From Pyxicephalus adspersus (lineage: Eukaryota > Chordata > Amphibia > Anura > Pyxicephalidae), in NCBI RefSeq assembly GCF_032062135.1, contig NC_092858.1, forward strand, positions 125,703,562-125,767,561: a stretch of DNA of 64,000 nt, written 5' to 3'. The position numbers were made by a program, and so were the translations under genes. Shown piece after piece: positions 39,601 to 54,600 of the stretch. Positions within the stretch are counted from its first letter, which is position 1. Every line of letters begins with the position of its first letter. Below the pieces are notes generated by a model. It saw nothing but the letters and a program-made list of their open reading frames with translations, was not told the DNA's origin and did no database searches.

Positions 39601-42600
39601 CCAATCCAGGCTCGCTGGATCAGCTTCTCTATTTTTCTCCAGTATTGGAGAGCTTTAATAAATCAGGCTCATTGTGTATTTCACTTTGTACCATGGATGA
39701 GCTCAGCAGCAACTTGTTTACCCGCTCAAAAATGCAAAAGGAAGAGTGCATTTAGTTCTAAGGTCTGAACAAAGCTCCCAAACCCCGTGTTGATTGAAGC
39801 ATCTATCTGGAGACGGGTGTGATAACAAACCATACCCACTTTGATGTTGGACATGTCAAACCCAACAATAGAAAAACATGCTCCTGCCCCAACCATATGC
39901 TAAAGAGAGTGGAAATAACTATTTTTATGGAAAGGCTGATTTTAGTAGCATGTATGCATGACTTTACAGCTGTTTTTTTTAGGCTTTGTGAAGGCTTGAA
40001 ATGTCCTTCAGTTTGTTTTTTAATAATATTTTTCAGTTCTAAACAGGCATTCTTAAAATCATGCGTAAATTAATTTACCACTATTTTTAAGTGTGGCATC
40101 CATGATTCATCAAAGATGATGTACATTATTTTCATGGTGTAACATATACAGAACTGTAGAATTTCTCTCTTGGTTATCCATATTTTACTGAGGTCATGCA
40201 GCTGTTAACTACCCAGATTAAATTTCAGCCACAGACTATGGCCCTGATTTATTAAAGCTCTCCAAGGCTGGAGAGAATACACTTTCACCAGTGAAGCTGG
40301 GTGATCCAACAAACCTGGGATGGATCTGGTCCAGGATTCAAAGCATTTGCTAGCAAATAGCAAATGACATTGAAGAAATCCATTCCAGGTTTGCTTGATC
40401 ACCAAGCTTCACTGGTGAAAGTGTATTCTCTCCAGCCTTGGAGAGCTTTAATAAATCAGGCCCAATGAATTTATTGCAGTGACTAAAATAGATTTTTCTT
40501 AAACAGATTGGGCCTACTAGATAATAGGAGAAACATCCATTGTTCAACATAAACATAACTTTTTTTAATAGTGATACGAAACCCAAACCCCACCCAAGTT
40601 TTTTTTTTTTTTGCTGTGTTGTGTTAAGTAAAATTGACTCTTTCTACAGGTATTTGCTATGTTTGCTATGCAAATGTTTTGAATCCTGGATCACATATAC
40701 TCCAGGTTCCAGCCAATGGTAATTTTGGAGTCCACAGGACAGAAAGTGAGGAAAAATCTCCCTTATGAAAGAAGGATGGAAAAAAAAACTGACAAGGGCT
40801 TTACTCCTCTCCTATTCTATCTAAAAAAAACTTTGTTTATTTAAATTCTATAAGCAGGAGGTTAGGACCATAGAAATGTCTTCCTTGAAAACCCAGTTCC
40901 TTTGGTTTGGTGAAGCGACTGGCACAGGTCTTGAAATAAATTTGAAACATGGCACCAGACTCCTGTGGCCAAACTGTTGGTTGACCAAAGGAGTGATATC
41001 AGGTCTAGCTGCGAAACGTTTCTAAAAATTCTTGCATAGACTAATAAATCAGCAATATATTTAGGGCTGGTGTGGAAAGGTTTTGATGCTTCTGACGCAA
41101 GAATAAATTGACATGTACATTTGACCAGCAGTTGACCTACTTCTGACGTGTCTTTGATCTGTTTAAAGTAGCAATTTACTTTCTCATAGACATATAAAAA
41201 TGACAAAAGTCCACTGACAGGTCAATCCACTGCATTGCAGAATTGTACTAGTATGGTACAAAAGGATGTTTAGTCTCTTGATACTGAAGTGGTTTAAAAT
41301 AATCTAAGTTTTGTGGAAAAATTAATTAACAAATAAAAACTTACTTTTCAGTTTCAAGCTGAATCATTTTTTGTTTTACTTCACTCAGACAACCCTGGGC
41401 TTCAGACAGCTGATCCCGTATTTTCTCCAGCTGTTGTTCTAAATCTTGGTTGGTACGTTTTAATTTTTCATTCTCTGATTTTGTAACCTTCTCTGTTTTG
41501 CGGAGATTGTGGAGCTCTCGTTCCAGCTGTTGGAATAAAACATAAATAGGTGACACATGACCTAGTAAAAACTATATGGTATAATAAAGTATAATATAGT
41601 ATAAACCCTGTAGTAAAATAATTTACACACCATACCTGCATGCAGTGAAAGATGAAAAATCCTAAGGGTTGCCAAAGAGTTAAAGAAAACTATCTTTACC
41701 TCTCTTGTTTTAGCCTCTTTAGCTGGATGATACAATTGAATTGTGGTGACATTTTTAATTTTACCACTTTCTAAAGTGTGTCCAGCCTTAGCGGGTTATG
41801 TACATGTTCAACTTTGCTCAAGTGCACCCATAACTTTTTTTTTATTATTGTACAGTGTATATTGAGAAAAAAACTGTCCATTTTTTCTGGTTTTTCTGTC
41901 CTCTGGTTCTTCATTAGAGACATTTCCTCTTACTTTTTGTGATAAGGACAACCTCTTATCAGACAGGAAGTAGGGAAGAATCTACAACAAGAACACAGAG
42001 GACAGTAAAATGTTGATAAGGGTTCTAGCTTTCTCCCACTAACCTTTCTTTATCTCCTTCTGTGGGCCTGATTTATAGACTGGAGAAGACTATCATTGGA
42101 GAACCTGGCTGATTCCTGAAACCTAGAATGGATCTGGTCCAGAATTGAAAACATTAGCCAACTTATAGCAAATTATTTTTAGGAAATCTTTCCCAGTTTG
42201 CTGGATAGGACAGGTTCTTCTGTGATAGTCTATCTTCTCCATTTTTTAATAAATCAGGCCCAGTGCTGTTGTTAGATGCATATCCCCTGTCCTGAGGGCA
42301 AACTTTTTACCGAGCATATAGTAAAGGAATCTTTCCAATGAACCGCAGTATATCCTAATTGGGGTTCTAATCCTTTCACACCCTATACAAAAAACTAGTA
42401 AAAGAAAATGGTAAGCCAGATTTTTTTGAGTATAGATGCAGTTTAACTTGTTTTCAATCAAACCAGGTTAGGACACATCTTTTTTAGTACACTAATATGT
42501 ATAATAAAGATGGCAGCACCCAAAGCATTGATTAGGCATCTAAAATGTGAATGCCCTTTATTATACCCGGATAATATATACGTACATGACATCTGAGAAC

Positions 42601-45600
42601 ACTATATAAACACCCAAAACCCCCAAAACATAATACACTTCTTTGCTAGTAATGTGTTTTTTTTTTACAACTCTGAACTCTTGTGAGCATTCAAAAGCCA
42701 TCCTAAATAAAAATAAATCAAGTATTATTTGCTGTAATTGTAAATGATAAAATATAAACAAATTACAAACACAGGGAAGATTTACTAAATATTTATGCAA
42801 AGCTAAACAGTATAAATTCACACACGGGGAAACATAGATAAGTATTTATATACATTAGAGGCAATGTTGTAAATTATATATATAAAACAATACTTACAAC
42901 ATAAGCATCTATAAAGGCTGGTGTATTCCATTATCTTTGTACAGTAAAAGTTGTTTGCATTGCCAATATTACACAAAGACAATTTTAACTGATAAAAACA
43001 ATACCAAGCATTTTTTTAACTTTCCATTGTTGAGAAAGGAGTCAGTATGACGTTGATAAGGATGAATTGCCATGTAAAAAGCATTGAGGCAATAGTAATC
43101 ACTTCTAAAAACAAATGCTCCTTGCTTGTCATTCTGATTTGATACCATCCAATATTTTGGAGCCTCCAATGTAGCATGTTGAAGTAAAGCAAAGGCAGTT
43201 ACAGTAACCCCTTTATAGCCTAGTATATTGGTTTGTCAACCAAGTTAGGGGTTCTTTCTGGTAATCTGCTCTCTCCTATTAGTATTTTCATTATTAGCAC
43301 ATATAAATATAAATGAGTATATAATAAGCAAAGAGCTTCAGTAATATACATCTTGCATATCTGTCATGTAGCCAACTTTGAATTAACAGTTGCAGTAAGA
43401 AAGAGCTAATATGAATAGATGTGGTTAATACAACACCAAATGAAACATTTACAAATTTGGTAAAAATTGCTTAAAATAATATTTTGTTTGATCCTCATAA
43501 TAAGTAGTGTTTTGCTTTTATAATTAACAAAATAAACAGAGAATGTGGTAGCTAATGTTGGATGCAGTCTTTTGGGCCCATGCATGTATAGCAATCGTTT
43601 ATTCCTCTTATACTTATTGTATGCCTCAATGTCTTACCTGTTCTTGAACAGTCCCCAAATGCTGCACCTCCTTATTCTTCAAATCGATCACATTTTTCAT
43701 TTCTTTATTGCGGATACTGCTACGGGCATCACTCTGACAAAGAAACCATTAATAAAACCTTAAGGCTTTTTAGAAGATTTGAATGGGGTGCATGGTATAA
43801 ACTTTAAAATGTGCATACAGGTCTGTTTTGTGATTCCTAACTTTTGAACCACAACCTACCTCCCGCCACATAGTTTGTGCAAATGATTATACCCTAACAT
43901 CCCTATTACTGTTGACCTATTGCAAAAAAAGATAGGTGTCATGTTTTGAATTAATGGAAGAGACTGCTGTCATGGTACAAAAAATGGAAGTGACAGGACA
44001 GTGGCCATTTTACAATAGGATGAAAAACGACTACTATGTAACAAAAGATTGTGAAAGACAGCTGCCATGTCAGAAGCTATGGCCATTTTGGTGTTGTAGG
44101 AATGCCGTAATTATTATGTTAACAGAGACAACTGTTTTGTTACAAGACACTGGAAACATAGCATTCTTACAAGAACCTACAAGTGACCCTTGTCACGTTT
44201 TGAAGGACTATCTTGTTGGAAGGCACTATCCCTGGAAGTTAAAGCCTAGGAGACCTTTTATGAAATATTTCCCTCAGTATGACTTGCAAGAAATTCTAAA
44301 TGTGATCTAGCCCTGAGGCAAAGCCAATTAGATCTGAGATTTATATACCTCGTGGGTTAATCTCTTTATTTCCTCACGCATTTGCTGCTCTGTTTCTTCA
44401 TAAAGACGCGTTACTTCTTCATTATGTTCAACAATTCTCCTAAAATAATACACACACATAGTTTTATGTACATTTATGGAAAATATATAATGTAATGTAA
44501 AACATGAAAGTGAGCCCTGTTATATTGCCACAGTTTTATTGCCAGGAAGTGTAAATCTTAATTTACCTAATAAGATATTTTTAGACATGTGCTAGATATG
44601 TATTAAAAACGTTTAAAGCCCAAATGAACATCCAGGAGAAATTGGCTGAAACAAAACAAAGAGTTTGCAAACATGCTGTAGAGAAGGCCCTTGCTTTCTG
44701 TGTAGAAATAATGTTCTCTCTGCAGAGGTCCAACATTCTGCCTGCTGAGTCTTAGCAAGTATTCTCCAATTAGCAGAGCTGTGGGTCTGACTCTTCGGGG
44801 GGGAAGGTTGAAACACTATCTCCACACAGAGAGCAAAGATCCCCAGAGGTTGGAACTCGAGTCGCGCGACTTGGACTCGAGTTTGACTTAAGTCACCTAA
44901 TGAACGACTCGCGGGTTTTCCCTAGCAACTTGCAACTTGACTCATGACTTGCTTTCTCTGCTGACAGCTAAAGGGGGAAGGAAGGAAGGCAGTTTTACAA
45001 TGTTTGAGGCTTCTGTTACTCAGCCTTCCCCCTCCCCAGCTGTCAGAGGAGAAAACTTAGAATGCAAGAAAGGTGGGGAGGATGGCAGTGGGTTTTCTGT
45101 AACATAACACCGCCTTCCCACCCGCCTTTCTTGCATTCCCTGTTTTATCCTCTGACAGCTGAAGGGGGTGGGGGGGTGGAAGGCTGTGTTACAGAAGCCT
45201 CACTGCCTTCCTCCCATCCCCCTTCAGCTGTCAGCAGAGAAATCTGTGGACATAGAATGCTATCCTATGCTCAAATACAGGATCAGAGCTCTGTTTCTAT
45301 ATGGGGACAAATGGGGATAAATAAAGTGACTTGACTTGCGACTTCAATTAGATGAATTCTTGGTGGCTTGAGATATGACTTGGGATTTGACTTGGACTTG
45401 AAGGCTGACGACTTTGTCCAACCTCTGAAGATCCCTTTCTGTACCATACTGTAGCTCAATTCATATGTATAACTTGTGCACACTGTGGGCCTGATTTATT
45501 AACGCTCTCCAAGGTTGGAGAAGATACTTTTATCAGTGAACCTGGGTGATACAGCAAACCTAACAATGGGCTTGCGGCCACTGTTTACCTTGGATTAATG

Positions 45601-48600
45601 TTTGATTGGAACTGGGTTTGGCAAACATGAAATGCCTAGCCAAACCCTGAATTGATCAAACACCTCCTTGTTTAAGCCCCCTAGTGGTATTCCTGAGTGT
45701 GACACGGGGTGGATTTTACCTGCAAATAGCAGTAATCCCGAGTGACACTCGGGGTAGCTTTTAACTAAAAAAAAAACCCACTTACCTTGCTCCGTTGTCA
45801 TCCCCCGTCGTCCTGCTGGTCACTGCAGTTGCAGAGATGATCCCCTGGGTTTCGCTGGAGATTCAATACACAATAGCTGTATTGAGTTCAATACAAGTAA
45901 ATATTCATATAATATATATATAATTATATTATATATATATATATTGTACATGCTACTGTACACTTACATTACATGTTTAAATATTTTTTAACAGATTTTT
46001 GTGTTTGTTATTTAAAGTTTATTATTAAATGTATTAAATATCGGTGAGTTATGCCTAAGAATTAAAGCCTACAATGAAAAATACATTTCCGTGCAAAAAA
46101 TTGTACCGCTTTTTGCATGGAAATTTGCACGGAATTAAGGATCACTACTCCACATCATGAATAAGCAAAGCTGTATTTAAACGTCATGCTGTCCCAGGAA
46201 CCTTTAAACAATGGGAGATAAGAAAAATCAGAAAAATACACTAGTATTTATTTTCACACAGATAGGAATGGGACAAAGCAGATGTAAGAACAGAAACAAA
46301 AGTGTGAAATTTATCTAACCACCCTGTTCTATTTGCATAGTCCAGTTGCATCTCAAATGTCCAGAGATCTGTATAGGTGTTTTTTATTTGTATTTACATG
46401 TCAAAAAGTGTGAATTGTTGTGAAATTGCCAAGAAAGAAATGTTTACACAGCATTCTATGTGAGACACATATACCTATTGAACAACTGTTGTTCCACCTG
46501 TTATAGATGGCTTCTTTTACATACAAACTGCAAACCAGTTTTTCTTTCTGTCCACAATATTCTACTCAATGTTCTCCAAAGAATGCCTCTTTTCTTTAAG
46601 ATGAGAAAAAATTATCTTGACCTATAGGATCCACCCATCTACATTGGCCGTACAGTTATTGTGAGATTGTTTTGTATCCACAATGTATAGGCCTTACATT
46701 ATTCACTACACAGCACCGCTTATACTTTCTCTTGTATTTGGGTGTATTTGGGTGTTGGGTCATGGGTTGGATTCAGGAGCCTTGTCACATTTCATTGTGA
46801 TTGGTTTGAGGTGGCTGTACTACCTGTTTGAATATAAATGCTGGAGTAATCTGGCACTCATTATTATTATAAAAATAATATTCACCTATTGTAATCTCAG
46901 TGCTTGCCTAATGCAGTCATATACAAAAATTACATAATCGTATTTCCCAGAGCAAATTATCTTCTTACATGCTAAACATAATTAAATGTCATAAACTAAT
47001 AGCACTCGTGGGAAAACTCACTATTGATAAAAGATGTATTGTGTTCTCCATGTAAAATGCATGATTTTGAAAAAAGTACACATATTTAAATAAAACTAAT
47101 CTTTCAACTTACTTTTTTAACATAATCTCTAATGTTTCCTTTTCATTTTTGGCTTCTCTAATTTGACTTGTCACCTTTCCCAGGAATTCTTCAAGATTCT
47201 CCAGTAAGCGTGGCTCCTCACGACTCAGCTTGGTCCACAGTTTCCAGATTTCTGTCTCACTTGAATATTCAAGAGAAAATATATTTTTTAAATAAGTCAG
47301 ACTGAGATGAAACTTCTTTTGTATTTTAAGTTTAAAAAGCTATTACTATACCAAAAAGGATTTTACCAACAATTCACCTATCACATATGTAACTTTTTTT
47401 TATTTGAGTAATGAATAGGTAAAACTTCTTTTTTCATGTAGTCTTTGGGACATTTTCCACTCACTTCCTGTTTTAGAAAGAACAGAAAAGAAGAGAACCT
47501 TTTCCTAAAGTGCAGGATATCCGTACTTAGACAATTGTCTTTAAAACAAATGTCCTTTTTAAAATAATTGCCTAAAAAGAGGCAATAACCCAATGACAAC
47601 TCAGGTTTTCTTCATGTTCAGTCCTGGAAAGAATAATAACCAGAACGAGAAGAAGTGTCAATCTCAGCCATAGAGATGCAAACAACCCCTGTAAACCTTT
47701 TGCACACCAAAAAGTAAAACACAATCACATTCAATAAATTATGTACAGCCTAAAGGGAAATGGAATAGCCACATTGAACATGTATAATTACCAACTCACC
47801 AAAGATACAGGTCAAAACTAAAAGTGAATGTGTTTTGTGTGCATATTTTGTTACCTAAATACGAAAAATTCTGCTTTTGCAATTAATAAATTAATTAATA
47901 GTGGACAATTATTAGAACAAGAGAATGAGTAGGAAAGAAACAAAATATGCATCTTCCTAGGTATTGACATGTGGCTGTTCTTCAGGGTATAAAACCAAAA
48001 AACATTTGGAATTATACCCTAAAGAAAAATATTATTGGCATATAACTCCTTTATTTGTAACTCTTGGTGAGACAGCTAAAATTTGAACACAATTATATAG
48101 CTCCGTATTTCCTGCATGCAACATGAACTTACCTCTAGTATAAAATGGGCCACAAAATTTTTACATTTGACCAATATAGACCAACTCCAATGTTCTCACC
48201 CAACCAGATATAACTAAATTGGACTGTACTTTTATTAACAAAATCTTTATTTTCTTGAGCCACATGACAATTAGACAGGAATTTTTATTTCCTATTTAAC
48301 TGACACTGATAACATTTCCTTGATTGTCCTCCAATTAGCAATATGTGTAATGAAAGTTTGAATGCTAAAAAATATCCTTTAACTATATGCTGTTTTGCAA
48401 TCTTTTGGAGAATAAAAATTATCAATAAATAAATGCATGGGTATTTTCATATACTGTATGCATATATCATCCAAAGAGTATACAAAAAGGTGATCAATTC
48501 TGAAAATAAAGGAAATAATGTTTCATACTCTTCAAAAATGTTTTTTGCCCCCAGATGTTCCATGAAAGCCTTGAATTGCTTCCTTTCGTCTGCATCTGCT

Positions 48601-51600
48601 TCCTCCAGTGATGGGAAAGAAGAAAACTCTGTGATCCTATGTGTAGATTTTCTTTTTCTTTTTTGATTCCATTGACTACTGCCTAAATGTATGTAGTTTC
48701 CTAAAATAGAAAGACAGATTGTAGGCATATCCTAATGAAGTCTAAGATTTATATGCAGATGTCACAATAAATATTACTAACAGAATTATTTAATGATGTC
48801 ATAGATACATAACTAATTATGACACTTTTTTATAAGTCTGTCGAGATGAAAACAAAAAAGGTCTTGTGTGTCATAACTTCAAGCATGTAGAAAGAGATCA
48901 TAGGCAGGCATAAAAAAAAAAAAAGTAAGGAAAGCAATAAAACATGCTAGCAATTTTTAAGAGAACTGATATTTCACGTGAGCAAAAAAATACTATATAA
49001 ACTTTTGTTTCTTTGTGTATTTGTTCTGAAATAACTAAGGAGAAACGTCATCTTTTATTGGATCACCCCAGCTCCTATTCCTATAACCATTTCAACTTTA
49101 TACACTGTATACGCACCTTATTCTTCTAGTCATGCAAAATCACTGGTCCTTTTTCTACTTTTTTATGTTAGGTGGATCTGAATCTTCCACATTTCTTCTG
49201 TGAGTTCAGAGAAGCTTGATAGTGAATTTACCAGGGGTTTGATCTTTTATGCCCTGGGATCAAAGGAAGTGGGCTAAATAATGCTGGGCATCCATAAACC
49301 CAGGAGTGGACCAGCATTGTCCTCTTCAAACGTATTTGTCTGAAATGCCAGTACTAGTCCATCACAGATTCAATGTGCATACTTCCTGAGAACATCTGAT
49401 TTTAAATTAAAGGATTTAGGTTGTAGTGTAAATGTTGGGGTGTACTTAATAATTCCATAAGACAAATCTGGTTGTTAGTTATTTATGAAAATAAACACAT
49501 TGTTCATAGCCTCTCTTCTCTGCTGATGCTTTTTTTGCAGAATAAAAATATTCCATGTATCTAAATAATAACTTCCATTACCAACAGAAGTGCAAAGTTG
49601 AGAAGAATTCTTGAAACCACTATGCTCATTTCCTATGCTATTACCCATCACTCAACATCCAAGCTCATACACAAAACAGGGACAATAGGAAAAGACCGTA
49701 ATCCTGTAGATGAAAGCATCCTTTGTGCTTTCACTTTAAAGAAATTGATTGATGTCCACAGAAACAGAACTTATGAAACTACACAGTAATTAAAAAATGT
49801 TTCCCACAAAACTTCACTGATAAATGACATTTATAGGTTCCCACTTTGGTATCATGTGCTTTGTACTCAAATTAACATTTCAAGCCTTACTGTCACAGCT
49901 CATACTAATGGTTGAATTATCAAAGAAGACTTCTAATACTTCAAGGAAACATTTATTTAAAGTTTTATAAAGCCCTGAGTATTGTATGTATTATTATTTT
50001 CTTACAGTCCATTGTCATATCACTGTATTATAGTCCTCATCTAGGCATCCAGTTGGTACCCAGGGTCTACTAGTAAGGTGCTTAAAAGAGGTTTAAGTTT
50101 GCCATAGATGATAGAAGCCCTTATGTGGACCTCAAGAACATGGTTGCCTTCTATTCTCTGCTCGACCTTAGCTCACTTCTTAACAATCTTGGACTAGGTC
50201 TGTCATACCAACAGGGTCGATGCTCTAGTAACCTAGTAATATCTCTTTTATGGGCGATCCCAGATTTCCCCCCAGGAGAACAACTTTATCGCTTTCAGTG
50301 ATGGATAAAATTAAAGCATTTCTATGTATCTGGAAATTTATTAATATGATTTGTGGGCTTGGCCTCTCTTCGATGGGGCTGTGCTTTGCATCACTGAGAG
50401 ATGTTTAATTACAACCAAATTTCCTCATTTGTTAGCTCAAGGTTGTGTCTTGGTCAAGAGCTCTATAACCTTGCAAACATTTGAAAGTTCAGAGAAGTCC
50501 ATCCCACAAGCCAATGGCCTCATGTCCATAATCTCTAAAGTTCTCACAGCCCCTAGGGTGATGCTCTTCTATATGCTGATATGGAAAAGTGGCATGGACT
50601 TCTCCTGGGATCTAATGGAATGACAAAAAGCAGCATATAATCTATCCAAAATTTCCATCAACACTTCTCTGGTTGAGGTGAATTACAAGAGGCTCATTAG
50701 ATAATGTTAGGTGCTGGATAGACAGCACATGAAAAACCCATGGTATCTCCATTGTGTTTTTGTGGCTGTGGTCAGCTCGGTACAGTGACGCACATGTGGG
50801 GGACCTGTCCCATAGCACAGAACTATTGGGCAGAAGTATTGCTTTTAGTGCTCTTATCATCATGGTATTAGATACTCAAGTTCCGACCAGCCCATTTACT
50901 GCCCAATTTAGCAGGATTATTAAGGTTGAAAACACTCCAAGCATCTCCTATCATATATGGTAGTGGCAGCCTGAATTAACCTGGCCAAAGCTTGGCAATC
51001 TAAAAATCTCTCCTTAGCTGGGTTCGACTCCAAACTCAAATGGATTATGATCAATGATGTGCTTACATTTACTATACAAAACAACCTCATAACCTTTGAC
51101 AACACATGGCAACCATGGTTATGTTACTCATCTGTTTGATATCCCCCCACCAGTCACCCTTCCCCTTTTCTGTTTTGCACCTTTCCTGAGTGCCTTATCC
51201 TCATTGCAACATGTTGGTTTTGGTTATGACTGTTGTAAACAGCATGAGATTTGTCTCTGTTATATTACTGATGTATTCATCCATCCCATGTATTGTTTGT
51301 ACTTTTACTTTGCCTCCTGTTTAAAACTCAATAAAAAATTAAGATTAAAAACATTAAATAAATTAATAAATTATGAAAAAAATAATAAAAAAAAATCAAA
51401 TAAAAATAAAATGTGCAATAGGCCCAAAAACCCACTAAAAGACCCACTAAGAGTAACCTCTAAACTGTTAAAGGGCTTCCACTGCTACAAAGAGGTGATA
51501 AACTGACTCTTTAAGGCTAACATTAGGCATTATATTACAAATCTAAACTTTTTTTAGGATAGAGAATGCAAGGGTTGGAACAATAAGTAGGACAATGGGA

Positions 51601-54600
51601 AAATACTATTGCCATTTCATTTCTGGACAGTAAAAGAATACAAATCCCCCTAGTGCAGGGGTGCCCACACTTTTTTGGCTTGCAAGCTACTTTTAAAATG
51701 ACCAAGTCAAAATGATCTACCAACAATAAAGATTTAATAGCTCCTGTGTGTGGTAGAGTATATTTTGAAAGGCAGGGCTCCGCGATCTACTCGCGTTGCC
51801 TTTGCGATCTACTGGTAGATTGCGATCCCCCTGTTGGGCACCCCTGCCCTAGTGTGCCACAGACAGCAATAGATTCTAACCCATCTCCACTCAAAAGTAG
51901 GGCTGCATGACACAGGAATGCCCTGCAGGATTTGTATCTTTTTGAAAACATATAGTACTAGGACCTCTGTTTTGGCATAAACTATATCTAAGCCCAATAA
52001 CAAAATATATAATATATTCCAATTACCTTATATGTAGTGGCAGCATCAGTTTTGTGTTATATAGCTAAGTGCATTTGCTGCAGGGCATATATCTTTCACC
52101 TTGACAGTTGTGGATTGTGGCTCCCACTACATATTGAAGCCATGAAATAACACGCACAGGCTGCTCATCTACCTGATCATAGATTTATGCCCAGGAGGCA
52201 AAAACACTTAGAAACTAATTTAAAATCTTGACATGTTTCAAACATAAAGGTGATTACTTACAAGGTTTTATTGTTAGTATCGGTGTGGACCCTTTATTCT
52301 TAAAAGTTTAATTGTATAGAAAAAGAACTGCTAATCCTAGTGTTGTAACTTCATAAGGACTGAACCGAAATCTCAAATCAGCTATCTTTTGTTAAAGACA
52401 AAGCATCATCCTTCTATGAAGCAGGAAACAGAATAAGAAGCAAATCAGTTACGCTGACATGCTAATAAGGAAGGAAAAAGAAGAACAGATAACTTAGTTT
52501 ATTTGATGATCCACTAATGTTAAGTCACAGGCTGGAGAAGGGACAACATCTAGTTTAATTATTTGACTGCAACAGAAAAAAATTCCGGTCTCCTGCCCTG
52601 CCAGACAGAATTGTGCTATGTGGCAGAGATGTGCAAATCTTAGAACTGGGTAGAAAGAAATACAAATGATTTGGCAGGTAAAACAGCTAATATGTTCCTA
52701 TCACATCTCTGTATCAAGCAGCTTGCCTGGAATTCAGCAAAATTGAGTTCAGTGCTTGTTAAGTGCTGTATAACATATTGGTGCTTTCAAAATATGGACA
52801 GGATACACAATAGTAAGCAGCAAACCTTAATGAATTTGGCTATTCTGCCTATGAACCTATCACACAGCTGCTGTGAAGGTCAGTTAGGAAACCATTACAC
52901 AATGTGCATCTAATTTCTGGTTAATAATTGAAACAAACAGTTTCAATTATTAACAACTAAGTACACAGTCAAAATACATATGTGTGAATGGATCCAGGCA
53001 CTCTTGTCAAGCAGCACAAATGGAGCATAGTAATCTTTATAGATTACATTGCTCGTAATACAGCATTAACAAGGGACAACTGCACTCTTTAATTGGACAG
53101 TAAAAGAAAAGCAGCATGCTGCATTTTCTCCTCCTTCAATCTTAGAATAACAGCAGTGTAGTATATTATAGACCCCAAACATGTGCTCGCTCTTCATCTC
53201 CTTGTCTGGTGCTACAGTGAAAAGGAGACTGACATCAAGATATATTTACAAACTTATGAGGCCTGTATGAAAGATATATTGAAAGAATACTTAACTTATA
53301 CTTTTAAAGAATACTTAACTGGATTTGGATTCAGCTTTAACACAAAATGTCATTTTTACTTACTAAGTCCTGAAGTGAATTCATCATAATTCAAGTATCC
53401 TTTCCCGTCACTGTTGAGGTCATCAAAGAGAAGTTCCAACTCTTCCACACTGCAGAATGTTACTCCACTGACTTTCTGAAAGAAAGAAAGACAAGAAAAG
53501 AAAGGAAAAGGAAAGAAAAGAAAAGAAAGAAAAGAAAGAAAGAAAGCAAGAAAGAAAGAAAGAAAGAAAGAAGGAAAGAAAAAAGAAATAACAAATTTAA
53601 AAAAATGCCTAAACAATTCCATCCAGGGGTATATAAGAAACAATCTGTGAGTTTGCTATATGCATTCTTAAGAAAGTCTTGTCATTTAATATAAGAGGTC
53701 CACATATGGCTGTACCAAGTTGATGTAGGCTGTAAACAAACCTTTGAGTCTTCAATTGAAATCCGGACAGCAAAATCAAATGCATATAAAAGCATGTCAA
53801 CACATACTGGCATGAGTTGTTGTGATGTGTTGCTGTAATAACATGATAATAATGTGTCTATAAAAGTATGAGTTAAACCAAAATTTATATGAATCTGCTA
53901 CATATAGGACAGATAAATATCCACATTTAAACACCAACAACCTAAATCCTAAATATGGGATTTGATTTTCTAATTAAATGTGAATTAGATAAAATTTTCA
54001 TTGAGTCAACAACACAAATGTCCAAGAGCAACTAGGATGAAATATACACACACATAAATATATATATATATATGCCACTTGGTTCATAGCCATCAACACA
54101 ATGTCACAAAGCCACAACATTTTTGATTGTTGATTGTTTCATTCTTGCTTTCACTATGGTTGCAAAATTATGGCCTTCATTTTATATTTTTGAGGAACTG
54201 TGAACTTCCTTAATACAATTACACCATTTTCATGTTGACAAATCTACTAGCCTAATGTCCCTAACATCAAATGCCAGTTTTGGGGAACCAACTAACGGAC
54301 CAGTATGTTTTTAGGATGTGGGTGAAATTTATTGTGTTTGGAGAAAAACATGCAAACATCAGGGGAGTATACAAACATCATGAAGATGGTGATTTGGCGA
54401 CAATTCTAACCTACCATAATATAGGTTAGAAATCAATAAAAAAACTGGAGTTCAAATGACCCAAGACTTGCAAAAAACAAATGTACATAAAGTGAGCTTT
54501 TAAATATATTATCAAAAGTATTTTAAACCCTGTACGTAAACTTAGCATAATCATACTACATACTATAATAATTATTAAAGTCAAGTTATTAAAATCAACA

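Larger units (their letters stand above)
38752..41344 (-). other. RAB44: RAB44 intron 7
   Basis: About 2.6 kb with two foldback copies and a third fragment near 40655-40715; otherwise unremarkable. Confidence 0.6.
44440..47112 (-). other. RAB44: RAB44 intron 4
   Basis: About 2.7 kb, largely a 584-bp hAT element, a half foldback repeat and a TTAA element (listed). Confidence 0.6.
48701..53363 (-). other. RAB44: RAB44 intron 2
   Basis: About 4.7 kb between the post-EF exon and the second EF-hand exon. Holds a decayed LINE on the opposite strand and a young-looking hAT element. No exon missing from the frame. Confidence 0.6.

Noticed and set aside
43936..44310. 124-codon open frame on the + strand, antisense in a RAB44 intron
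   Set aside because: No recognisable homology or domain; the DNA has repeated motifs, and no splice or promoter context supports a gene.
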